NCBI RefSeq assembly: GCF_001663775.1
Contig: NZ_KV467168.1
Coordinates: 1,958,870-2,022,869, forward strand
From: Arthrobacter sp. B6
GTDB taxonomy: Bacteria; Actinomycetota; Actinomycetes; Actinomycetales; Micrococcaceae
Direction: 5' to 3'
Length of the DNA stretch: 64,000 bases
The position numbers and the translations under genes were made by a program. Positions 58,800 to 64,000 of the stretch are shown here, one piece after another (position 1 is the stretch's first letter; each line of letters begins with the position of its first letter). Under the pieces are notes generated by a model. It did no database searches, was not told where the DNA came from, and was given only the letters and a program-made list of their open reading frames with translations.

Positions 58800-59504
58800 A
58801 TGGCACGGAAATCACTGGTGGACGTAGTCGCGGACGAGCTTTTGGACCGCATTATTGCGGGAGAATTCCCACCAGGAGCCAGCGTTCCAGGGGAGCTCGA
58901 GCTCAGCGCCAAACATGAAGTCAGCCGGATGACCGTTCGCGAGGCCATGAAAACCCTCGAGGCACAGCGGATCCTCAGCGTCGAGCGCGGCCGCGGCACC
59001 TTCGTGAACCCGCTCAACCGCTGGGCATCGCTGGAGGCAGTTCTGCGCGCTGCGTCCGAGGGGAAAAACGAGGCTGACGCCTCTGTGCAGCTCATCGAGC
59101 TCCGCAGGATGCTGGAGACGGGGGCCTGCGAACTCGCTGCCGGCAGGATTGGCGATGCTGAAATTCAGGCGCTTTATGAGTGTGTGGCGGCCATGCGTGC
59201 CGCCCATGAGGTTAATGACCTGCCCGCGTTTGTGGAAGCCGACCTGGCCTTCCATGACCTGATCCTGCACGCGTCCGAGAACGTTTTTGTGGCTGTACTT
59301 TTCGAACCGCTGCACCGCGTCCTGGCAAAGCGCCGGGCCGAAACATCTGCGGTGCCGGAGATCCAGGCCCACGCCATCGCGCACCACCAGAACATCGCGG
59401 AGGCCCTGGAATCACGCGATCCTTCCCGTTCCCGCGTGGCCATGGACAACCACATGCAGCAGACCCTGGACGACCTCAAGAACCTGGTGCTGGGCGCCCG
59501 CTAG
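58800..59504 (+). CDS. FadR-type GntR transcriptional regulator
   Basis: A 234-residue GntR regulator. The winged helix (VDVVADELLDRIIAGEFPPG, then SVPGELELSAKHEVSRMTVR) is followed by a FadR-type all-helical ligand domain with metal His/Asp/His (LAFHDLILHASEN, HQNIAEAL). The start is ATG 58800 with AGGGGAAA; an in-frame ATG 72 nt upstream has no ribosome site. It is divergent from the kinase operon, which it most likely represses until a sugar acid is present. Confidence 0.9.
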   Translation: MARKSLVDVVADELLDRIIAGEFPPGASVPGELELSAKHEVSRMTVREAMKTLEAQRILSVERGRGTFVNPLNRWASLEAVLRAASEGKNEADASVQLIELRRMLETGACELAAGRIGDAEIQALYECVAAMRAAHEVNDLPAFVEADLAFHDLILHASENVFVAVLFEPLHRVLAKRRAETSAVPEIQAHAIAHHQNIAEALESRDPSRSRVAMDNHMQQTLDDLKNLVLGAR

Positions 59505-59527
59505 GACTTCCCTTAGGCCCTGCGCCG

Positions 59528-59590
59528 GAGTTTTTGTCCATCTACGGCGCCCAAAAACGGCCTCAAGTCGCCATAAGTGGACAAAAACTC
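59528..59590. repeat. 63-nt palindromic element, copy 4
   Basis: Begins GAGTTTTTGTCCA, ends TGGACAAAAACTC, again 63 nt. Its inner arms are degenerate (ACGGCG versus GTCGCC off-centre). It lies between the convergent GntR and LacI genes, 23 nt after the GntR stop. Confidence 0.92.
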
Positions 59591-59605
59591 CAGAGCTGGG
59601 GCGAC

Positions 59606-60643
59606 CTAGCGTGAAGGCGGGGCGGTGGTGCCCCGCACTACCAGTTCGGTGGCAACTTCCAGCGCAACCGGAGCCGCCGGCCCCTGCAGCTCGAGCTGTT
59701 CGGCCACGATGCCCACGGCCATGGACGCCAGCTGCGACAGTGGCTGGCGGACGGTGGTCAGCGGCGGCGACATCAGGGCAGCCTGCGCAATGTCATCGAA
59801 GCCCACAATGCTGACGTCGCCCGGAATCTTCAACGACCGCGCGGCGGCAGCGTTCATGACCCCCAGCGCCTGGAGGTCATTGGCCGCGAAGATCGCGGTG
59901 GGAGGCTCCGGCAGGTCCAGGAGGTCCCCGCCGTGGTGCACTCCCGACTCGATGCTGAAATCCCCGTCGCGCACCAGTTCAGGCAGGACCGGCAAGCCCG
60001 CTTCGTGGAGCGCGGCTGCATACGCCGCGTACCGGGCACGGCTGTGTCCGGAACCGTGGCCCCGGCCGGTGATGATGCCGATGCGGCGGTGGCCCAGCCC
60101 CAGCAGGTGTGCCACCGCGGCGAGGGCTCCGGAGAACGACGCCGGGCTGACGCTGGGGATTGTGAGCCCCTCAGTTCCTTCCGGATCCACTGCCACCGCA
60201 GGAATATTGAGGCTGCGCAGCGTGGTGACCAACCGGGATCCGCGCCTCGGAGCCAGCAGCACCACGCCGGCAAGCCGGTTGGCCGAGGATTCCCGGAGCT
60301 TCCGCCAGTTCTCGGCAGTGGCGTGCTCCGCCCGCGTGTAGACAATCGAATAGCCCAGCCGTGCCGCAGCGGCCTCGGCACCTTCCATGATCTCCAGCAC
60401 CCAGGGGGAGTCGAAGTTGTTGACCACCAGCTGCAGCAGTCCGGGCTGGTCAGCCGGGACGTTCCGCTTGGTGTAGTCGAGCTCTTCAAGGGCCTGGCGC
60501 ACCTTGGCCCGCGTGGCCTCGGACACGTGCGACCGGCCATTGAGCACTTTGGACACGGTGGGCACCGAGACGCCAGCCGCCGCGGCCACGTCTGCGATCT
60601 TAGGGCGCGGAGTGGCGGTCAAAGGTGCGGTCCTTGCGATCAT
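59606..60643 (-). CDS. LacI-family transcriptional regulator
   Basis: A 345-residue LacI protein. The DNA-binding head is typical (KIADVAAAAGVSVPTVSKVL, then NGRSHVSEATRAKVRQALEE). The periplasmic-binding-like domain shows ANRLAGVVLLAPRR, GIITGRGHGSGHSRARYAAY and VSIVGFDDIAQAALMSPPLT. The ATG 60643 overlaps the GH43 stop (ATGA), so it is the last gene of the DUF6807-GH43-LacI unit. It probably represses the unit and the divergent transporter through GAAAGTTTC boxes. Confidence 0.9.
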   Translation of the reverse strand: MIARTAPLTATPRPKIADVAAAAGVSVPTVSKVLNGRSHVSEATRAKVRQALEELDYTKRNVPADQPGLLQLVVNNFDSPWVLEIMEGAEAAAARLGYSIVYTRAEHATAENWRKLRESSANRLAGVVLLAPRRGSRLVTTLRSLNIPAVAVDPEGTEGLTIPSVSPASFSGALAAVAHLLGLGHRRIGIITGRGHGSGHSRARYAAYAAALHEAGLPVLPELVRDGDFSIESGVHHGGDLLDLPEPPTAIFAANDLQALGVMNAAAARSLKIPGDVSIVGFDDIAQAALMSPPLTTVRQPLSQLASMAVGIVAEQLELQGPAAPVALEVATELVVRGTTAPPSR

Positions 60644-62220
60644 CTGGAAGCGGTGGCGGCGAAATGCGGGGCGACTGCCCGGCGGACCGGCGCAGTCTCC
60701 ACCCGCACGGGTCCAACGATAACACTGCCGCTTTCCTGGGAACCCAGCGGGGAGGCCGCAAAAAGGCCCAGTTCAGCGCCGATCCACTTGCCCTCCACCA
60801 CCTTGAAGTTCCAGCCCTGCACTTCCCACGGCTCGCCCGGTCCGGTCCGCCACGCGAAGGTGGACCGGGGCGAGGCATCCGTGCGGATCTGGAGTTCTAT
60901 CCGCGGACCAGTGAGTGGCACCTGGCGTCCTGGCCGCTCCTCGTGGGGGCCGTCCCCGCCGGTGCCACTTCCCAACACGTACCCGTCTGCGGTGCGGATG
61001 ATGCCCAGCCAGGCGTACCGCTGCCCCAGGACCACGACGCCGGCCCGGGTACCCACCGGAACGTCGTCCAGTTCCAGCGTGGTGGTGAAGGTGGAGGGTG
61101 TGCCGGGCAGGATCTGGCCCAGCACATTGGGCAATTCGCGCAGGTTCACCGGGTCGTTGGCCTGGGGACGCAGGACCAGCTGCCCTCCCCCGCCCTGGAA
61201 GCACCAGGACTCGCGCGGATTCGCCTGCCAGTGCCATTGCGGCCCCAACCACGGCGAATCGAAGGTGTCGCTCGCCGGCGGTGCGACGTCTTCCGCGACA
61301 GTACCCACCGGATAGGGGTGGCTGGTCACGGGGGTTCCAGGGCCGCCGTCGTCCGCGGGTGTCCCCATCCACGGCCAGCCGTCGTCGCCCCAGCCCATCG
61401 GCTGGAGGTGGACCACCCTGCCGTAGGGGCCGCGGTCCTGGAAGTGCAGGAACCAGTCCTGGCCCTGGGGCGTGGTCACCCAGGCGCCCTGGTGGGGACC
61501 GTTGACGTCAGAGGTCCCCTGCTCCAGCACCGTGCGTCCCTCGTATGGGCCGAACGGGGACCGTGAGCGGAAGACCGACTGCCAGCCCGTGGCCACGCCG
61601 CCCGCGGGTGCGAAGATCCAGTACCAGCCATCGCGCTTGTAGAACTTGGGCCCTTCCAGGGTGGTGTAGCCCGGGAGGTCGGCGCCGTTGATGACATGCG
61701 TGCCGTGGTCCAGGAGGCGGCTCGCATCCGGGGCCATCCGGTGGACAGTGAGCCGGTTCTTGACGCCGATCCGGCTGTGCGCCCAGCCATGGACCAGGTA
61801 GGCCTCTCCGTCCTCATCCCACAGCGGGCACGGATCAATGATGCCGCGGCCGGCGTAGAGGAGATGCGGGGCACTCCACGGCCCTTCTGCCCGTTCGGCG
61901 CTCAGGACAAAAATGCCGTGGTCCGGATCGGGGTAGAAGATCCAAAAGCGGCCGTCGTGGTACCGGAGCGCGGGGGCCCAGACCCCGCTGCCGTGACGCA
62001 CCAGGGAGTAGTGGCTGCCTTGGGGCAGCGCGGCGAGCGCGTGGCCCGCGTGTTCCCAGTCCACGAGGTTCCGGGACTTCAGCACGGGCAGCCCCGGCAC
62101 CCTGTTGAAGCTCGACGCGATGAGGTAATAGACGCCGTCCACCTGCACGGCGTCTGGATCCGGCCAGTCACCGTTGAGGATGGGATTGGTATAGACGGGG
62201 GTGGGAGGCCGGGTTGTCAT
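60640..62220 (-). CDS. Family 43 glycoside hydrolase (beta-xylosidase/arabinosidase type)
   Basis: A 526-residue GH43 enzyme. The five-bladed propeller (residues ~8-310) carries the catalytic base Asp in NGDWPDPDAVQVDG, the pKa-modulating Asp in GRGIIDPCPLWDEDGEAYLV and the acid Glu in TTLEGPKFYKRDGW. The second domain (~320-520) is a beta-sandwich typical of GH43 beta-xylosidases. No signal peptide, so it acts on imported xylo- or arabino-oligosaccharides. It overlaps the DUF6807 gene and the LacI gene by 4 nt each. Confidence 0.9.
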   Translation of the reverse strand: MTTRPPTPVYTNPILNGDWPDPDAVQVDGVYYLIASSFNRVPGLPVLKSRNLVDWEHAGHALAALPQGSHYSLVRHGSGVWAPALRYHDGRFWIFYPDPDHGIFVLSAERAEGPWSAPHLLYAGRGIIDPCPLWDEDGEAYLVHGWAHSRIGVKNRLTVHRMAPDASRLLDHGTHVINGADLPGYTTLEGPKFYKRDGWYWIFAPAGGVATGWQSVFRSRSPFGPYEGRTVLEQGTSDVNGPHQGAWVTTPQGQDWFLHFQDRGPYGRVVHLQPMGWGDDGWPWMGTPADDGGPGTPVTSHPYPVGTVAEDVAPPASDTFDSPWLGPQWHWQANPRESWCFQGGGGQLVLRPQANDPVNLRELPNVLGQILPGTPSTFTTTLELDDVPVGTRAGVVVLGQRYAWLGIIRTADGYVLGSGTGGDGPHEERPGRQVPLTGPRIELQIRTDASPRSTFAWRTGPGEPWEVQGWNFKVVEGKWIGAELGLFAASPLGSQESGSVIVGPVRVETAPVRRAVAPHFAATASR

Positions 62221-63131
62221 ACTGTCCTGTCGGTTGAGCCGGGGGTGAGTCGGGGGTGCTGATGGAGGAGTTCAAGGGCGCGGGCAGGAGTCTTCACCAC
62301 TCCGTCGTGGATCACGGCATGCAGGCCCAGGCTGAGCGGGGCGTGTGGGTAGACATACGCAGGTTCGGACCAGGCCACGGCCGGTCCGGCGCCCAGGTAG
62401 CCATCCGCGCGGACGAACCATGGAAGCAGGCGTCCGGCGTCCTGGGAGAGCAGGACACTGACTGGCCTGCCGTCGACCCGCATGGTGACCGAGAGCCAGG
62501 GCGACAACGAACCATGCGCGGCGGCGGCGCCGCTGCCGGTGCCGGAAAGGACAACCGGGTCACCGCTGCCGCAGGGAAACCGCCAGAAAATTCCGCCGTA
62601 TCCGGCGCCTGCCCGGCCCTTGACGGCCGACGACGACACAGCCAGCCGCTGCACGTCCGCTGCCGGACGGATCACCGAGGACAGTGACAGGCTCCAGCTT
62701 CCGGGTTCCGGATGGGCAAAGTACTGGATGCGCCGCTGCTCGACGGCGAGCTCGTCACCTGCAGCCGAGCGCCAGGAGACACTGCCGGACTCCCCGGCCG
62801 TGTCCGCACCTGCGGATGAGTGCCATCCCTGTGGCAGCTGGGTTCCGTGATTTGCCAGGAGCCTGGGACCGCTTGCGGCCGTGAAGGTGGATCCGCCCCA
62901 GAAATTGGTTCCGTTGACGTCGGAGAATGCGACTGACAGGCCCAGGTGGTGGGGATGATCGTCCGGCCCGGCTTCCGTGACCGCTGCACCGGCGAGTGAT
63001 CGCAGGGGGTGGAGGTAGGGGCGGGGCGCAATGCTTGCCGGCTCCCGCAGGTCGGTGCAGTGCGTGGCCAGCGGGTGGCCCTGGCCGGAAAGGCCGCAGG
63101 CCGCCGCGGCGGGCGGGGTATGGATGGCCAA
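62217..63131 (-). CDS. DUF6807 (PmoA-like) protein
   Basis: A 304-residue DUF6807-type protein: PRPYLHPLRSLAGAAVTEAG, PDDHPHHLGLSVAFSDVNGT and YGGIFWRFPCGSG fit the family. It adopts a beta-sandwich fold; function unknown, but it often sits with xylan or pectin genes. The TTG start at 63131 has an ideal AGGAGG 5 nt upstream and so is preferred to the ATG 69 nt further away. First gene of the GH43 unit. Confidence 0.82.
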   Translation of the reverse strand: MAIHTPPAAAACGLSGQGHPLATHCTDLREPASIAPRPYLHPLRSLAGAAVTEAGPDDHPHHLGLSVAFSDVNGTNFWGGSTFTAASGPRLLANHGTQLPQGWHSSAGADTAGESGSVSWRSAAGDELAVEQRRIQYFAHPEPGSWSLSLSSVIRPAADVQRLAVSSSAVKGRAGAGYGGIFWRFPCGSGDPVVLSGTGSGAAAAHGSLSPWLSVTMRVDGRPVSVLLSQDAGRLLPWFVRADGYLGAGPAVAWSEPAYVYPHAPLSLGLHAVIHDGVVKTPARALELLHQHPRLTPGSTDRTV

Positions 63132-63449
63132 GCAAACCTCCTGTGGGTGGCGTTTCCGGGGTGTGGGGATCAGCATAGCCACAGCAGAAATCTTCGGCAA
63201 GTAGTACAGAAAGTTTCTTTAATGTCGATCGATCGCAGTTTCAAATTTGTGTTGACAGTCACAGCATTTTCTTGCTAGAAATCGTTTACTCAAATGTTTT
63301 ACCGCAGTTATGGCCCTTCGAGATTCAAAAGAGGGGTCCAGTGCCCGATTCTCCACCAGAAAGTTTCCTCGTTACAGCGACTCTCCTTTGGGGAGTTTCA
63401 CCTCGTAGCCGGAACTAGCCCGATAAACCCGCCAGAGAGGCGTCATTCA
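63132..63449. promoter_or_regulatory. Divergent control region with GAAAGTTTC boxes and promoter
   Basis: The 318-nt region holds a plus-strand promoter candidate, TTGACA (63252-63257), an 18-nt spacer and TAGAAA (63276-63281). Two LacI-type boxes, AGAAAGTTTCT (63208-63218, perfect palindrome) and AGAAAGTTTCC (63358-63368), sit on either side. They resemble operators of xylose-type LacI regulators (CGAAANTTTCG-like). It is AT-rich compared with its surroundings. Confidence 0.65.
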
Positions 63450-64000
63450 ATGAAGAAGACAACGACTACCCACATTCCGCGCAGGATCATCCTGGGTGCG
63501 GCACTGACGGCGGCCGGATTGGCCCTGAGCGGCTGTGGAGGGGCAACCTCCCCGTCAGCCGGCGGAGGCAACGTGGAGTTGAACTTCGTGTACTGGGGTG
63601 ATTCCAACCGCGCCAAGATGACAGATGCCGCCATCAAGATCTTCGAAGAGAAAAATCCCGGCATTACGGTCAAGAGCGAATACCAGGACAGCGGCCCTTA
63701 CGCAGACAAGCTGGCTACCCGCTTCGCCGGCGGCAATCCCCCCGACGTGCTGAACATGGCCAACCGCAGCTTGCTGGAGTATGCCCAGCGCGGCACGCTC
63801 GCAGACCTCAGGTCCATGCAGGAACTCGACCTGGCAGACATCCCGGACACCATCCAAAGTCGGGGTGAAGTGGATGGCAAGCTCTACGGCCTGGCCACAG
63901 GCGTGACCACCATCGGCATGGTGGTCAACAAAACCATTACGGACCAGGCCGGCGTCACCATCCCGGACGACAAGACCTGGAGCTGGGAGGACTACGCCAA
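63450..64000 (+). CDS. Sugar ABC transporter substrate-binding lipoprotein, partial
   Basis: The first 183 codons of an extracellular solute-binding protein (family 1). The signal peptide (KKTTTTHIPRRIILGAALTA) ends in the lipobox LSGC with the acylated Cys29. Mature sequence: NFVYWGDSNRAKMTDAAIKI, then FAGGNPPDVLNMANRSLLEY, typical of maltose/oligosaccharide binders. The start is ATG 63450 after GAGAGG. The gene continues beyond the window. It is divergent from the GH43 unit and probably imports its xylo-oligosaccharide substrate. Confidence 0.9.
   Translation, partial: MKKTTTTHIPRRIILGAALTAAGLALSGCGGATSPSAGGGNVELNFVYWGDSNRAKMTDAAIKIFEEKNPGITVKSEYQDSGPYADKLATRFAGGNPPDVLNMANRSLLEYAQRGTLADLRSMQELDLADIPDTIQSRGEVDGKLYGLATGVTTIGMVVNKTITDQAGVTIPDDKTWSWEDYA

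Noticed and set aside
59933..61315. 460-codon plus-strand frame
   Set aside because: Antisense across two coupled genes (LacI and GH43), so it cannot be a separate coding unit with that composition.
1..64000. tRNA, rRNA, insertion sequence or integron
   Set aside because: I saw no cloverleaf with a GTTCRANNC loop, no rRNA-like sequence, and no transposase or integrase gene. A dedicated RNA and IS search could still find a short or degenerate one.

Overview
The window is high-GC DNA with dense, short-gapped genes, ATGA/GTGA start-stop overlaps and GGAGG-type ribosome sites. Gene content points to an actinobacterium of the Micrococcaceae (Arthrobacter / Pseudarthrobacter type): a DUF222-HNH protein, a holin-like / DUF3618 / YihY envelope cluster, CsbD, Dps, a desferrioxamine operon, Ku/LigD end joining, a fructose PTS, and sugar and sugar-acid operons. 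The genus is inferred from gene content only. I saw no rRNA, tRNA, insertion sequence, prophage or CRISPR array.

Layout. 1-1902: heptose-type glycan genes (two GT9 transferases, a GmhB-like phosphatase). 1776-8424: a stress sigma factor, an NAD-dependent epimerase, and a run of envelope/stress proteins ending in CsbD. 8534-11908: an unusual amino-sugar-type cluster (GT2; a PIG-L deacetylase fused to a NodS-like methyltransferase; an acyl-CoA dehydrogenase broken by an in-frame TGA). 11931-18066: Dps, an O-methyltransferase, a TetR regulator, small proteins, an AzlCD exporter and GDPD. 18117-24858: DUF445, DUF222-HNH, PxpA, EcsC and an MFS exporter. 24934-28201: disaccharide phosphorylase (GH65) with beta-phosphoglucomutase. 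30034-34276: fruR-fruK-fruA-ptsH. 35999-39989: a SAP-like protein, Ku and LigD. 41130-44743: MHS transporter, FUSC protein, SDR. 44859-50444: desABCD under a double iron box. 53798-59504: a four-carbon sugar-acid operon (aldolase, GntP permease, dehydrogenase, DUF1537 kinase) with a divergent GntR regulator. 59606-64000: DUF6807, GH43 xylosidase and a LacI regulator, divergent from a sugar ABC binding lipoprotein cut by the window end.

The most striking non-genic signal is several families of intergenic palindromes. One has four copies, each exactly 63 nt from GAG to CTC, with conserved outer arms and a variable centre. Two other palindromes are 62 nt long. A fourth family (core GCGAACGTACACTTG) occurs at three loci as inverted pairs and as a 42-bp tandem array. 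A separate TAAG-N4-CTTA motif recurs 50-85 nt upstream of stress or envelope genes, including dps. These repeats and the deacetylase/NodS-like cluster are the best candidates for something undescribed.
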